Source: Providencia alcalifaciens DSM 30120 (GTDB lineage: Bacteria > Pseudomonadota > Gammaproteobacteria > Enterobacterales > Enterobacteriaceae). From it: a DNA stretch of 64,000 nucleotides. The DNA is taken from the NCBI RefSeq assembly GCF_000173415.1, contig NZ_ABXW01000017.1, positions 1 to 64,000 of the forward strand, given 5' to 3'. Positions 1 to 9,015 of this stretch are shown piece by piece (position 1 is the first letter of the stretch; every line of letters starts with the position of its first letter). The notes beneath the pieces were generated by a model that worked only from the letters and a program-made list of their open reading frames with translations, searched no databases and had not been told where the DNA came from. Both the position numbers and the translations under genes were made by a program.

Positions 1-1
1 T

Positions 2-1054
2 TTCGAAGTTGCGGGTGCAGCGCCAGCTCCTACTGCAGCTCCGGCTTCAGCACCAGTTGCAGCTCCAGCAGCTGCGCCAGTAGCCTCTGCTCCAGCTAAA
101 ACTGCTGATAGCAAAAATGAATTTGTTGAGAACGATGCGTATATTCACGCAACACCGGTTATTCGTCGTTTAGCGCGCGAATTCGGTGTGAACTTAGCGA
201 AAGTGAAAGGTACGGGTCGTAAAGGTCGTATCTTACGTGAAGACGTTCAAGCTTACGTTAAAGATGCAATCAAGCGTGCGGAAGCACCAGCAGCAGCTGG
301 CGGTGGTTTACCGGGGATGCTGCCATGGCCGAAAGTTGATTACAGCAAATTTGGTGAAGTTGAAGAAGTTGAGCTGGGTCGTATCCAGAAAATTTCTGGC
401 GCTAACTTGAGCCGTAACTGGGTCATGATCCCGCACGTAACTCTGATGGAAGAAGTGGATACCACTGAAGTTGAAGAGTTCCGTAAGCAACAGAACAAAG
501 AAGCTGAGAAGAAAAAACTGGATGTGAAAATCACTCCATTAGTCTTCGTGATGAAAGCGGTTGCCCGTGCTCTGGAAGAAATGCCACGCTTCAACAGCTC
601 TATTTCAGAAGATGCACAGCGTCTGTTCCTGAAAAAATATATCAATATCGGTATCGCGGTTGATACACCAAATGGCTTAGTGGTTCCTGTTTTCAAAGAC
701 GTGAACAAAAAAGGCATTATGGAGTTATCTCGTGAGCTTGGCGAAGTGTCTAAGAAAGCGCGTGCAGGTAAACTGACCGCAGCAGACATGCAAGGCGGTT
801 GTTTCACTATTTCTAGCTTAGGTAGTATCGGTACGACCGGCTTCGCACCAATCGTGAATGCACCTGAAGTGGCAATTATGGGGCTGTCTCGCTCTTCTAT
901 CAAACCAGTTTGGAATGGTAGTGAGTTCGTTCCACGCTTGATCCTGCCAATGTCTCTGTCATTTGACCACCGTGTGATTGATGGCGCTGATGGTGCGCGC
1001 TTCATCACTTTAGTTGGACAACTGATGAGCGATATTCGCCGTCTGGTAATGTAA
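2..1054 (+). CDS. aceF: Pyruvate dehydrogenase E2, dihydrolipoyllysine acetyltransferase (3' part)
   Basis: The gene is cut by the window start; an open frame runs from base 2 and gives the last 350 residues. It begins in an Ala/Pro-rich swinging-arm linker, continues with a peripheral subunit (E3-binding) domain around residues 45-85 ([25 protein letters not shown]), and ends with the trimeric acyltransferase core. The catalytic [10 protein letters not shown] motif lies near residue 323. E2 transfers the acetyl group from lipoyl-lysine to CoA in the cytoplasmic pyruvate dehydrogenase complex. The downstream lpdA gene supplies E3, as in other enterobacteria. The lipoyl domains and the start lie outside the window. 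The sequence is close to E. coli AceF, so the identification is secure. Confidence 0.97.
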   Translation, partial: FEVAGAAPAPTAAPASAPVAAPAAAPVASAPAKTADSKNEFVENDAYIHATPVIRRLAREFGVNLAKVKGTGRKGRILREDVQAYVKDAIKRAEAPAAAGGGLPGMLPWPKVDYSKFGEVEEVELGRIQKISGANLSRNWVMIPHVTLMEEVDTTEVEEFRKQQNKEAEKKKLDVKITPLVFVMKAVARALEEMPRFNSSISEDAQRLFLKKYINIGIAVDTPNGLVVPVFKDVNKKGIMELSRELGEVSKKARAGKLTAADMQGGCFTISSLGSIGTTGFAPIVNAPEVAIMGLSRSSIKPVWNGSEFVPRLILPMSLSFDHRVIDGADGARFITLVGQLMSDIRRLVM

Positions 1055-1060
1055 CTAATA

Positions 1061-1088
1061 AGACCGGTCAATTGGCCGGTCTGTTTTA
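1061..1088 (+). terminator. Terminator after aceF
   Basis: A 7-bp perfect stem (AGACCGG at 1061-1067 and CCGGTCT at 1076-1082) with an 8-base loop is followed by a short T run. It sits seven bases after the aceF stop and separates aceF from lpdA. lpdA therefore probably also has its own promoter in the 170 bp that follow. Confidence 0.8.
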
Positions 1089-1259
1089 TTTAGGCTGGGG
1101 CAGAGTTTTTCGCTGTTGCAACGAAAGGTTGGGAGTTACGTCACGTATTCAGCCTTTTCAGGATGTTAACAATTCTGTAAACTGCTTGCGGTGTGTACTT
1201 TACCAGTGGAAAATTCGTTTATTCGGCGGCCCCGCTGGACAAAACAAAAAGAGGTCATG

Positions 1260-2687
1260 ATGAGTACTGAAATTAAAGCCCAAGTCGTTGTGCTTGGTGC
1301 AGGCCCAGCAGGTTATTCTGCGGCATTCCGTTGCGCTGACTTAGGTTTAGAAACTGTTTTGGTAGAACGTTACTCAACTCTTGGTGGAGTTTGTTTAAAC
1401 GTTGGTTGTATCCCTTCTAAAGCATTACTGCACGTTGCTAAAGTTATCGAAGAAGCTAAAGCATTAGCTGAGCACGGTATTGTATTTGGCGAGCCAAAAA
1501 CTGACATTTCCAAAGTTCGTCTGTGGAAAGAAAAAGTAATTAACCAGCTGACCGGCGGCTTAGCGGGAATGGCGAAAGGCCGTAAAGTTAACGTAGTTAA
1601 CGGTCTGGGTAAATTTACTGGCGCGAATACACTGGTTGTTGAAGGCGAAAACGGCAGCACCACTATCAATTTTGATAATGCGATTATTGCTGCGGGTTCA
1701 CGTCCAATTCAGTTACCATTTATTCCTCATGAAGATCCACGTATTTGGGATTCAACAGATGCATTAGAACTGCAAGAAGTTCCTGAACGTCTGCTGGTCA
1801 TGGGTGGCGGTATCATCGGTCTTGAGATGGGTACTGTATACCATGCACTGGGTTCACAAATTGATGTGGTTGAAATGTTTGACCAAGTTATCCCAGCTGC
1901 GGATAAAGACGTGGTTAAAGTATTCACTAAGCAAATCAGCAAGAAATTCAACTTACTGTTAGAAACTAAAGTGACTGCTGTTGAAGCGAAAGAAGATGGT
2001 ATCTACGTTTCAATGGAAGGCAAAAAAGCACCAGCTGAACCACAACGTTATGACGCTGTGTTAGTGGCTATCGGTCGCGTACCTAACGGTAAGAACTTAG
2101 ACGCAGGTAAAGCGGGCGTTGAAGTTGATGACCGTGGTTTCATCCACGTTGATAAACAAATGCGTACTAACGTTCCTCACATCTTTGCTATCGGTGACAT
2201 TGTTGGTCAACCAATGCTGGCTCACAAAGGTGTTCACGAAGGTCACGTTGCAGCAGAAGTTATCTCTGGTCTGAAACACTACTTCGATCCTAAAGTTATT
2301 CCATCAATCGCTTATACTGAGCCAGAAGTTGCATGGGTTGGTTTAACTGAGAAAGAAGCGAAAGAGAAAAACATCAGCTACGAAACAGCAACATTCCCAT
2401 GGGCTGCATCAGGTCGTGCAATCGCATCTGACTGTTCTGAAGGTATGACTAAGCTGATTTTCGACAAGCAATCTAACCGTATCATCGGTGGTGCAGTTGT
2501 TGGTGTTAACGGCGGTGAATTACTGGGCGAAATCGGTTTGGCAATCGAAATGGGTTGTGATGCTGAAGATTTAGCATTAACTATTCATGCTCACCCAACA
2601 CTGTATGAATCAATTGGTATGGCTGCAGAGATCTACGAAGGTAGCATCACTGACTTACCAAACGCGAAAGCGAAAAAGAAAAAATAA
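1260..2687 (+). CDS. lpdA: Dihydrolipoyl dehydrogenase (E3)
   Basis: The 475-residue FAD flavoenzyme reoxidises dihydrolipoamide with NAD+ for the pyruvate and 2-oxoglutarate dehydrogenase complexes and supplies the L protein of glycine cleavage. The FAD-binding GAGPAG motif is at residues 13-18. The redox disulfide CLNVGC is at Cys45/Cys50, an NAD-binding GGGIIGLEMG motif lies near residue 182, and the catalytic HAHPTLYE dyad is near the C-terminus. Two ATGs overlap at 1257 and 1260; I chose 1260 because it gives the MSTEIK N-terminus known in E. coli, with GAGG upstream. An open frame extends further 5' but lacks homology. It follows aceF, as expected for the pdh locus. Confidence 0.98.
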   Translation: MSTEIKAQVVVLGAGPAGYSAAFRCADLGLETVLVERYSTLGGVCLNVGCIPSKALLHVAKVIEEAKALAEHGIVFGEPKTDISKVRLWKEKVINQLTGGLAGMAKGRKVNVVNGLGKFTGANTLVVEGENGSTTINFDNAIIAAGSRPIQLPFIPHEDPRIWDSTDALELQEVPERLLVMGGGIIGLEMGTVYHALGSQIDVVEMFDQVIPAADKDVVKVFTKQISKKFNLLLETKVTAVEAKEDGIYVSMEGKKAPAEPQRYDAVLVAIGRVPNGKNLDAGKAGVEVDDRGFIHVDKQMRTNVPHIFAIGDIVGQPMLAHKGVHEGHVAAEVISGLKHYFDPKVIPSIAYTEPEVAWVGLTEKEAKEKNISYETATFPWAASGRAIASDCSEGMTKLIFDKQSNRIIGGAVVGVNGGELLGEIGLAIEMGCDAEDLALTIHAHPTLYESIGMAAEIYEGSITDLPNAKAKKKK

Positions 2688-2718
2688 TTTTCTTTTTTAG
2701 CAAGAAATAAGCGAATTG

Positions 2719-2752
2719 AAGACCAAAGCAGAAATGTTTTGGTCTTTTTATT
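2719..2752 (+). terminator. Terminator after lpdA
   Basis: A perfect 9-bp stem (AAGACCAAA at 2719-2727 with TTTGGTCTT at 2738-2746) is followed by a T-rich tract. It closes the pdh locus and marks the boundary to the AT-rich accessory island. Confidence 0.88.
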
Positions 2753-2898
2753 ATTAATTAATAAAGCAGAGCTAACTTATTTTCTTAATTATATAAATAT
2801 TATAATGGTTATAATTTTGATATTTACACTTAGTTGACTATAAAAGATTTTAAATTTAACTTCTTTGCTGTTTTTAAACAACAACAAGGATGTTAATT

Positions 2899-3906
2899 AT
2901 GCTCTATATAGATTCAATGACTGTTTATGCCAACCCCGTCCCTTTTAATTTTACTGATGTAACGAATGATGATCTTTTTTATGGTGATTATGCTTTTAAT
3001 CATAATAGTATAAATGAGCAATATGACCATTTGAAAACTATCACAAGAATTATAGAGAATGATAATTATAATCTGGAGATATCTAGAAATAGGGATGTAA
3101 ATCGAGAAAATATAGTATCAGAAGATACGGTAAACACACCATTACCATCACCACAAGAACCATCACCACAAGAACCATCACCACAAGAACCATCACCTCA
3201 AGAGAAATTAACATTAAGTTATCAGGAATCTTTAAATAAAATAAGAGTTCTAAAAGAAGAGAAAAATAATTTAGAAAAAAGTTATGAATGGAAGTTTTTG
3301 ACTGATCCGGAGAAATACCCATGTAATTATCAATGGTTTTTTAAATCACCAGATCTTAATATCACTGCAAATGTTAAATTTAATTCAATACAAGATAGAG
3401 ATCGCTTACTTTCAGATAACTTTGATGATAGCCCTATAGATATACCAAAATTAAACTTTTTTGATCCTAAACCTTTTTATAATGCTATTGAGAGAAACGC
3501 AGAATTATCAGCAAGAAATTATCTGCTAGCAACTCAGGAAAGACATACTCAATTAACAAAAGAAATACAGTCTAATGAAAGTGAATTAAGAAATATTCAA
3601 ATTAGTATTGAAAAAAGCAGTGTTTTAACAATCCCAACACCGTTAATTCCAGTAAACAGCGGAAGCTCCACGCTTGATGAAACAACAAGAATGGATACAA
3701 GTGTTGCTCAAGCAATTGAAAATAAACTGAATGCGATTGGTGATAAATTAGCAGAAACATTTGAATGTTCCTTTGGATTTGCTTGTGCATCGGATTTGGA
3801 TAAGGCTGCTAAAAATCCAAATCTTGGGAACGATTTAACGGCAGAAGAAAAAGAAGAATTAGGAATCTTAGGTGGTAGCGTAAGTGGCACTCCTAATGGC
3901 TTTTAA
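2899..3906 (+). CDS. Polymorphic-toxin-like protein, N-terminal part ending at a premature in-frame stop
   Basis: The 335-residue product has no signal peptide or filamentous-haemagglutinin repeats that I recognise. Visible parts are a unique N-terminus; four PSPQE repeats (residues 83-102); a Lys/Glu-rich, probably helical segment; a Pro/Phe-rich middle (about 150-200); a second helical segment; and a C-terminal linker with LTAEEKEELG and SGTPNG. That linker resembles the pretoxin-to-toxin junction of CdiA/haemagglutinin-type effectors. The frame stops at TAA 3904-3906, exactly where the toxin domain should begin; the same frame continues open to 4305. I chose ATG 2899 because AAGGA lies eight bases upstream; ATG 2890 is too close to it. 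Base composition is markedly AT-richer than lpdA or acnB, suggesting transfer. Toxin assignment is by motif memory. Confidence 0.6.
   Translation: MLYIDSMTVYANPVPFNFTDVTNDDLFYGDYAFNHNSINEQYDHLKTITRIIENDNYNLEISRNRDVNRENIVSEDTVNTPLPSPQEPSPQEPSPQEPSPQEKLTLSYQESLNKIRVLKEEKNNLEKSYEWKFLTDPEKYPCNYQWFFKSPDLNITANVKFNSIQDRDRLLSDNFDDSPIDIPKLNFFDPKPFYNAIERNAELSARNYLLATQERHTQLTKEIQSNESELRNIQISIEKSSVLTIPTPLIPVNSGSSTLDETTRMDTSVAQAIENKLNAIGDKLAETFECSFGFACASDLDKAAKNPNLGNDLTAEEKEELGILGGSVSGTPNGF
3145..3204 (+). repeat. Four tandem 15-bp repeats (PSPQE codons)
   Basis: Units of CCATCACCACAAGAA start at 3145, 3160, 3175 and 3190; the first three are identical and the last differs by two bases. The period is a multiple of three, so gain or loss of units changes linker length without shifting frame. 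They encode a Pro/Gln/Glu hinge between the unique N-terminus and the helical segment. Confidence 0.92.
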
Positions 3907-4305
3907 CCAGATGATGAAAGGTTTAACCAACAAGAAACTCATACATCCAATAGAATAAATGAAATTAAAGAATTGTTTGAATATGATAGCAGTAGAGCTG
4001 GTATTCAAATTGGGAATAGATCTTTGATTGAAATCCCAAACAAAGGTAACGCAAAGATTTTTAGTGGGGTATCAGAAGAAGAAATAAAGCAGTATTTTGT
4101 TGAGTTAACAGGTAATAAAGCTTTGCCCGAAGTAAGAGTAGTTCCAGGAAAAGGAAATATTTATACTATTAAAACACCAAATGGGAGCTTCAACTTACGT
4201 GATTTTTCGAATTCTGCTAGAGAAACAGGAAAAGCTTGGACGATTGATATTCCAAGGGGCATTGCTAAAGATACTGCACCTGTAGAAATAAAATTTTTAA
4301 AGTGA
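3907..4305 (+). pseudogene. C-terminal toxin domain separated from its gene by a nonsense codon
   Basis: Reading on in the same frame past TAA 3904-3906 gives about 132 residues beginning PDDERFNQQETHTSN, which continues the SGTPNG linker naturally, and then a compact domain with IQIGNRSLIEIP, PGKGNIYTIKTP, FNLRDFS and AWTIDIP. Such domains occur as C-termini of CdiA/FHA-like effectors and are thought to be RNases; I cannot assign the fold or catalytic residues. No ATG or GTG with a ribosome site opens the domain; the first possible start is a TTG at 3973 without a convincing Shine-Dalgarno. It is therefore probably silent unless the stop is read through or is an assembly error. The putative immunity gene follows after 7 bp. 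Confidence 0.65.
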
Positions 4306-4312
4306 GCATATA

Positions 4313-4675
4313 ATGGAAAAAATTTTACATTTTGATGAAATTATTGATGATGCAAAAGGGCTATGGCTATCAGGGTTATTTGGTTCTATAGTTGGTTGGA
4401 ATCCAAATAAATCTTTTTATGAACATAAAAATATCTTTTTCTATGTGATAAAAAAATTATTAGATGATCAAGTAATTAAATTTTGTTCTCCTGATGATCC
4501 ACTAGGTAAAAATATTTCATACTGGAATGCTAATAGCCAAGAAATTGTTAATTATCTTGAAGTTCACTGGCCTGAAAATTCAGTGGAAGAAGATGATGAT
4601 GAGTTGAATATGTATTTTTATGAAATGCCGGCTATTTTGTGGAAAGATGAGTCTGGAAAATATGTGGGTTCCTAA
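4313..4675 (+). CDS. DUF596-like putative immunity protein
   Basis: This 120-residue, acidic, cytoplasmic protein has no signal or membrane segment. The C-terminal pattern (EDDDELNMYFYEMPAILW) and the overall length resemble DUF596 proteins, which are commonly encoded directly behind haemagglutinin-type toxin domains. It starts seven bases after the toxin-domain stop, with GAG about seven bases before the ATG, as expected for a co-transcribed immunity gene. Its frame is intact although the toxin frame is broken, which would be expected if immunity against sibling or competitor toxin is still selected. DUF596 membership is from recalled family features, not a search. Confidence 0.6.
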   Translation: MEKILHFDEIIDDAKGLWLSGLFGSIVGWNPNKSFYEHKNIFFYVIKKLLDDQVIKFCSPDDPLGKNISYWNANSQEIVNYLEVHWPENSVEEDDDELNMYFYEMPAILWKDESGKYVGS

Positions 4676-4721
4676 GTTTTCATTTATCCGTCAGTTATTT
4701 GAAATAATTTAAGTTTCAATT

Positions 4722-4753
4722 AAAGAGCCTAGATTTTCGTAGGCTCTTTTTTA
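4722..4753 (+). terminator. Terminator after toxin-immunity module
   Basis: A perfect 10-bp stem (AAAGAGCCTA at 4722-4731 and TAGGCTCTTT at 4740-4749) is followed by T residues. It ends the accessory island 3' side. Confidence 0.88.
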
Positions 4754-5238
4754 TTGCTTCCCCTAAGCAATTTGGTTGGACTAAAAAGACCAATAAACCC
4801 CATAAAATCCATTAAAAAATTTTAAACCAATCGCAATGATTTGCCTTATCAATTAGTCAGATAAGTAAAAATGAGTTATTAAATATAATTTGTGATAAGG
4901 GATGAAAAAAGACACTAATTAGAGTGCTTTCAGCCATGAAATGGATTATAAAAAGTAGGGTCTTAATGGATGTTTATAATGGATTATGATGTTTCAAGCT
5001 TAAAAATTGCCCTATAAAGTTTGTTAATGGGTTAAGTTAGCAGAAGAATGTTACTTTCTTGTGAATGAATTAACATTACGTTTAAATTCTGCTATGCTGA
5101 TTGCCCGAAGCTGGACATAATTTTATCGCCATTGAGATTATGTGAGCAAATTCCTCTGACCTGGCACCGGATGATAATTTTTTTCAGGATGGTGCAGACA
5201 GCCGGGTATATAAATAACAAAGAAGCGAGGAGAACGTC
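4754..5238. other. AT-rich intergenic region and acnB leader
   Basis: No gene is seen between the immunity-gene terminator and acnB. The 3' part should contain the acnB promoter and leader. A potential stem (GCACC near 5165 with GGTGC near 5191) lies in the leader, and GCGAGGAGAA precedes the GTG start. In E. coli the acnB leader is a target of the iron-responsive RNA RyhB; pairing cannot be shown here. Confidence 0.5.
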
Positions 5239-7836
5239 GTGCTAGAAGAATACCGTAAGCACGTAGCCGAGCGTGCCGCTCAAGGGATTGTCCCTAAGCC
5301 ATTAGATGCGTCACAAGTAGCTGCACTAGTCGAGTTACTGAAAAACCCACCCAAAGGTGAAGAAGATTTCTTGTTAGACCTGCTGACCAACCGTGTCCCA
5401 CCTGGCGTTGATGAAGCAGCTTACGTTAAAGCTGGATTTTTAGCCGCGATCGCAAAAGGCGAAACATCCTCCCCTCTGATCTCCCCTGAAAAAGCCATTG
5501 AACTGCTAGGTACCATGCAGGGCGGATACAATATTCACGCACTAATCGAAGCTCTTGATGATGCCAAATTGGCAGCCATCGCAGCGAAAGCACTTTCCCA
5601 CACTCTACTGATGTTCGATAATTTCTATGATGTAGAAGAAAAAGCGAAAGCGGGAAATGCGCATGCTAAGCAAGTGATTGAATCATGGGCGAATGCAGAT
5701 TGGTTCAAAGAGCGTCCTGAATTAGCTGAAAAAATGACCGTGACGGTCTTTAAAGTGACTGGTGAAACCAACACGGATGACTTATCTCCTGCACCAGATG
5801 CATGGTCGCGACCAGATATTCCTCTTCATGCTTTAGCCATGCTGAAAAACGCACGCGATGGCATCGTTCCTGATGAAGCGGGTAACGTAGGTCCAATTAA
5901 ACAAATCGAAGAACTGAATAAAAAAGGCTTCCCGCTGGCTTATGTGGGTGACGTTGTCGGTACTGGTTCTTCACGTAAATCAGCAACGAACTCCGTTCTG
6001 TGGTTTATGGGCGATGATATTCCATTCGTGCCTAATAAACGTGGTGGCGGAGTTGTGCTGGGCGGAAAAATTGCACCAATCTTCTTTAACACAATGGAAG
6101 ATGCGGGTGCACTGCCAATTGAAGTGGATGTATCTAAGCTGAATATGGGAGATGTGATTGATATCTATCCATATAAAGGTGAAGTTCGTAATCACGAAAC
6201 TAACGAATTGTTAGAAACATTCGAATTAAAAACGGACGTGTTAATCGACGAAGTTCGTGCTGGTGGTCGTATTCCTCTAATCATCGGTCGTGGCTTAACC
6301 ACAAAAGCACGCGAGGCATTAGGTTTAGGTGCAACGGATATGTTCCGTCTTGCAAAACCTGTTGCACAAAGCAATCGTGGTTATTCATTAGCACAAAAAA
6401 TGGTCGGTCGCGCATGCGGTCGTCAAGGTATTCGCCCTGGTGAATACTGTGAACCTAAAATGACGTCTGTCGGTTCACAAGATACAACGGGTCCAATGAC
6501 TCGTGATGAGCTGAAAGACTTAGCGTGTTTAGGATTCTCTGCGGATTTAGTGATGCAGTCATTCTGTCACACGGCGGCGTATCCAAAACCAGTAGACGTG
6601 ACAACACACCATACACTACCTGATTTTATTATGAACCGTGGTGGGGTTTCTCTGCGTCCGGGCGACGGTATTATTCACTCTTGGTTAAACCGTATGCTAT
6701 TGCCAGATACTGTTGGTACTGGTGGTGACTCGCATACCCGTTTCCCAATTGGTATCTCATTCCCAGCAGGTTCTGGTTTAGTGGCTTTTGCTGCTGCAAC
6801 CGGTGTTATGCCTCTGGATATGCCAGAGTCCGTATTAGTTCGCTTCAAAGGACAAATGCAACCGGGTATTACATTACGTGACCTTGTTCATGCTATTCCG
6901 CTGTATGCGATTAAAGATGGATTACTGACTGTTGAGAAAAAAGGTAAGAAAAACATTTTCTCTGGTCGTATTCTGGAAATTGAAGGTCTTCCTGAGCTGA
7001 AAGTTGAGCAAGCATTTGAATTAGCGGATGCGTCAGCAGAACGTTCAGCTGCGGGTTGTACTATCAAGTTGGATAAAGCGCCAATCATTGAATACCTGCA
7101 ATCCAACATCGTTCTGTTGAAATGGATGATCGCGGAAGGTTACGGCGACCGCCGTACCATCGAACGTCGTATCAAAGGGATGGAAAACTGGCTTGCTAAC
7201 CCTGAGTTACTGGAAGGTGACGCGGATGCAGAATACGCGGCAGTGATTGAAATCGATCTCAATGAGATCAAAGAGCCAATCCTGTGTGCACCGAATGACC
7301 CAGATGATGCACGTTTACTGTCTGATGTTCAGAATGAAAAAATCGATGAAGTATTTATCGGTTCTTGTATGACTAACATCGGTCACTTCCGTGCGGCAGG
7401 TAAACTGCTGGATTCCCATAAAGGTCAATTACCAACTCGCCTGTGGGTTGCGCCACCAACGAAGATGGATGCTGCGCAGCTAACGGAAGAAGGTTACTAT
7501 AGCGTATTTGGTAAGAGTGGGGCTCGTATTGAAGTCCCGGGCTGTTCACTGTGTATGGGTAACCAAGCTCGAGTGGCAGATGGCGCAACCGTTGTTTCCA
7601 CGTCTACGCGTAACTTCCCGAACCGTTTAGGTACAGGTGCCAATGTTTATTTGGCATCAGCGGAGTTAGCCGCAGTGGCTTCCCTATTAGGTCGCTTGCC
7701 AACACCTGCTGAGTATCAACAGTTTATGAATAAAGTCGATGAGACTGCGGAAGACACATACCGTTATCTGAACTTTGATCGACTGGATCAGTACACTGAG
7801 AAAGCGGATGGAGTGATCTTCCAAACTGCTGTTTAA
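5239..7836 (+). CDS. acnB: Bifunctional aconitate hydratase 2 / 2-methylisocitrate dehydratase
   Basis: The 865-residue [4Fe-4S] enzyme isomerises citrate to isocitrate in the TCA cycle; it also hydrates 2-methylaconitate, which links it to the prpBCD genes in this window. It has the AcnB order: HEAT-like domain first (residues 1-160), the swivel domain next ([18 protein letters not shown]), then the catalytic core. The cluster ligands are Cys710 (GSCMTN) and Cys769/Cys772 (GCSLCMG), the same numbers as in E. coli. The start is GTG 5239 behind GAGGAGAA, giving [13 protein letters not shown] as in E. coli. It is a single transcription unit with its own terminator. Confidence 0.98.
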   Translation: MLEEYRKHVAERAAQGIVPKPLDASQVAALVELLKNPPKGEEDFLLDLLTNRVPPGVDEAAYVKAGFLAAIAKGETSSPLISPEKAIELLGTMQGGYNIHALIEALDDAKLAAIAAKALSHTLLMFDNFYDVEEKAKAGNAHAKQVIESWANADWFKERPELAEKMTVTVFKVTGETNTDDLSPAPDAWSRPDIPLHALAMLKNARDGIVPDEAGNVGPIKQIEELNKKGFPLAYVGDVVGTGSSRKSATNSVLWFMGDDIPFVPNKRGGGVVLGGKIAPIFFNTMEDAGALPIEVDVSKLNMGDVIDIYPYKGEVRNHETNELLETFELKTDVLIDEVRAGGRIPLIIGRGLTTKAREALGLGATDMFRLAKPVAQSNRGYSLAQKMVGRACGRQGIRPGEYCEPKMTSVGSQDTTGPMTRDELKDLACLGFSADLVMQSFCHTAAYPKPVDVTTHHTLPDFIMNRGGVSLRPGDGIIHSWLNRMLLPDTVGTGGDSHTRFPIGISFPAGSGLVAFAAATGVMPLDMPESVLVRFKGQMQPGITLRDLVHAIPLYAIKDGLLTVEKKGKKNIFSGRILEIEGLPELKVEQAFELADASAERSAAGCTIKLDKAPIIEYLQSNIVLLKWMIAEGYGDRRTIERRIKGMENWLANPELLEGDADAEYAAVIEIDLNEIKEPILCAPNDPDDARLLSDVQNEKIDEVFIGSCMTNIGHFRAAGKLLDSHKGQLPTRLWVAPPTKMDAAQLTEEGYYSVFGKSGARIEVPGCSLCMGNQARVADGATVVSTSTRNFPNRLGTGANVYLASAELAAVASLLGRLPTPAEYQQFMNKVDETAEDTYRYLNFDRLDQYTEKADGVIFQTAV

Positions 7837-7863
7837 TGATTGATTAATCGCGGTTATATTAAT

Positions 7864-7906
7864 TAAACCCCAATAGTTGTTAATTCAATTATTGGGGTTT
7901 TTTATT
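7864..7906 (+). terminator. Terminator after acnB
   Basis: A stem of at least 10 bp (AACCCCAATA from 7866 with TATTGGGGTT ending near 7899) is followed by seven T residues. It may also serve the convergent VOC gene, which ends at 7944. Confidence 0.88.
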
Positions 7907-7943
7907 TCTACGTGAAAAATACAGAGGGATAAATAGGTTGATG

Positions 7944-8321
7944 CTAAATATATTGAGAAATTTCGATTAAATTTAAATCGGGATCTCGGAGATATAACGA
8001 CAAAATTTTGCCTGTAGCGCCAGTGCGTTGTACAGGTCCTTCAATAATTTTTACATCCTGTTGTTCAAGATGTTTTTGCACATCGAGAAGCGGTATATCA
8101 CTAATAAAACAGAGATCCAGTGACCCTGGCACGGGTAAGTGAGCCTTAGGTTCAAACTCTTTTCCATATTGGTGAATGTTTATTTTTTGCTGACCAAACT
8201 GTAATGCGTAACGTTGTTCACCAAACGTGATCACAGACATTTTTAAGATACGCTGGTAAAAATCAAGACAGGTATCAAGATTAGTGGTGGTTAAAACAAG
8301 GTGGTCTACGCGATTAATCAT
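7944..8321 (-). CDS. VOC-family (glyoxalase/bleomycin-resistance fold) protein
   Basis: This 125-residue single-domain vicinal-oxygen-chelate protein starts MINRVDHLVLTTTNLDTCLDFY, the usual first beta-alpha-beta unit with a metal-ligand His at position 7. It ends with LYLRDPDLNLIEISQY, where the final Glu is the other typical ligand. The predicted metal site therefore looks intact. Substrate is unknown; family members include lyases, dioxygenases and antibiotic-binding proteins. It is a solitary gene, convergent with acnB and divergent from yacL. Confidence 0.8.
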   Translation of the reverse strand: MINRVDHLVLTTTNLDTCLDFYQRILKMSVITFGEQRYALQFGQQKINIHQYGKEFEPKAHLPVPGSLDLCFISDIPLLDVQKHLEQQDVKIIEGPVQRTGATGKILSLYLRDPDLNLIEISQYI

Positions 8322-8497
8322 TGAAGCCCTTATTACTGAGTCGAAGAGGTATAGTTAATTTTAATTGAATAAGCATATTTGTGTAGCGCAATAATTCCAT
8401 ACTGAAATATTCTTCTGACAGCTCGTAATAGCGCTAAGCAAACCAGCTTGACTCGCGTTATACTTAATTCAAAGACGCAAAGTGTGAGGTATTGCAT

Positions 8498-8863
8498 ATG
8501 GACTACCAATTTTTAAAGGATATTACAGGAAGTATTACCGCAAAATTTTCAATGGATCATGAAGCTATTGGTTATTGGTTAAACGAGGAAATTAAAAACG
8601 ACCTCAGTTTACTGGATACTATCGCAGATAATTATGAACTGATTAAAGGCAGTGAAAAGCAGTGGGAGTTTATTGGTCACGAATACACACTGATTCTAGA
8701 TGATGAGGAAGTCATGATCCGTGCGAATCAGTTAGCGTTTGAGACCGATGGGTTAGAAGAAGGAATGAGTTACTATGATAATGAAAGCATTGCCTTTTGC
8801 GGTATCAATGACTTCTTCGATATGCTAGATGACTATCGTGAATTTGTTATCGAAAATCGATAA
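8498..8863 (+). CDS. yacL: YacL family protein (UPF0231)
   Basis: This small, acidic, cytoplasmic protein of 121 residues has unknown function. MDYQFLKDITG, GHEYTL and EEGMSYYDNES match E. coli YacL, which also lies next to acnB. I chose ATG 8498 over an upstream TTG at 8492 because it gives the family N-terminus and has GAGG at a suitable distance. A palindrome covering the stop codon (AATCGATAAA at 8855-8864 and TTTATCGATT at 8875-8884) probably ends transcription. Confidence 0.92.
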   Translation: MDYQFLKDITGSITAKFSMDHEAIGYWLNEEIKNDLSLLDTIADNYELIKGSEKQWEFIGHEYTLILDDEEVMIRANQLAFETDGLEEGMSYYDNESIAFCGINDFFDMLDDYREFVIENR

Positions 8864-8890
8864 AAAGTATTTTATTTATCGATTAATTTT
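8855..8890 (+). terminator. Probable terminator overlapping the yacL stop
   Basis: A perfect 10-bp inverted repeat (AATCGATAAA / TTTATCGATT) has a 10-base loop and a following AT-rich tract. It includes the TAA stop of yacL. The T run is imperfect, so termination is likely but not certain. Confidence 0.6.
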
Positions 8891-9015
8891 ATATTTTGAT
8901 GATTTATAGCTATTATTTTAAGCGTGTTATTCAATTATTTACTCATGATTTTTGAGATTGTTAATTGAATTGAGCGAGTTTTCCTAGTCTAAATTTGATC
9001 GAAAAGGATATACAT

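Noticed and set aside
2-120. GCT/CCA-rich repeats at the window start
   Set aside because: They encode the Ala/Pro linker of AceF and are ordinary low-complexity coding sequence.
340-1071. Long open frame antisense to aceF
   Set aside because: It mirrors the codon structure of a certain gene and its translation has no recognisable domain.
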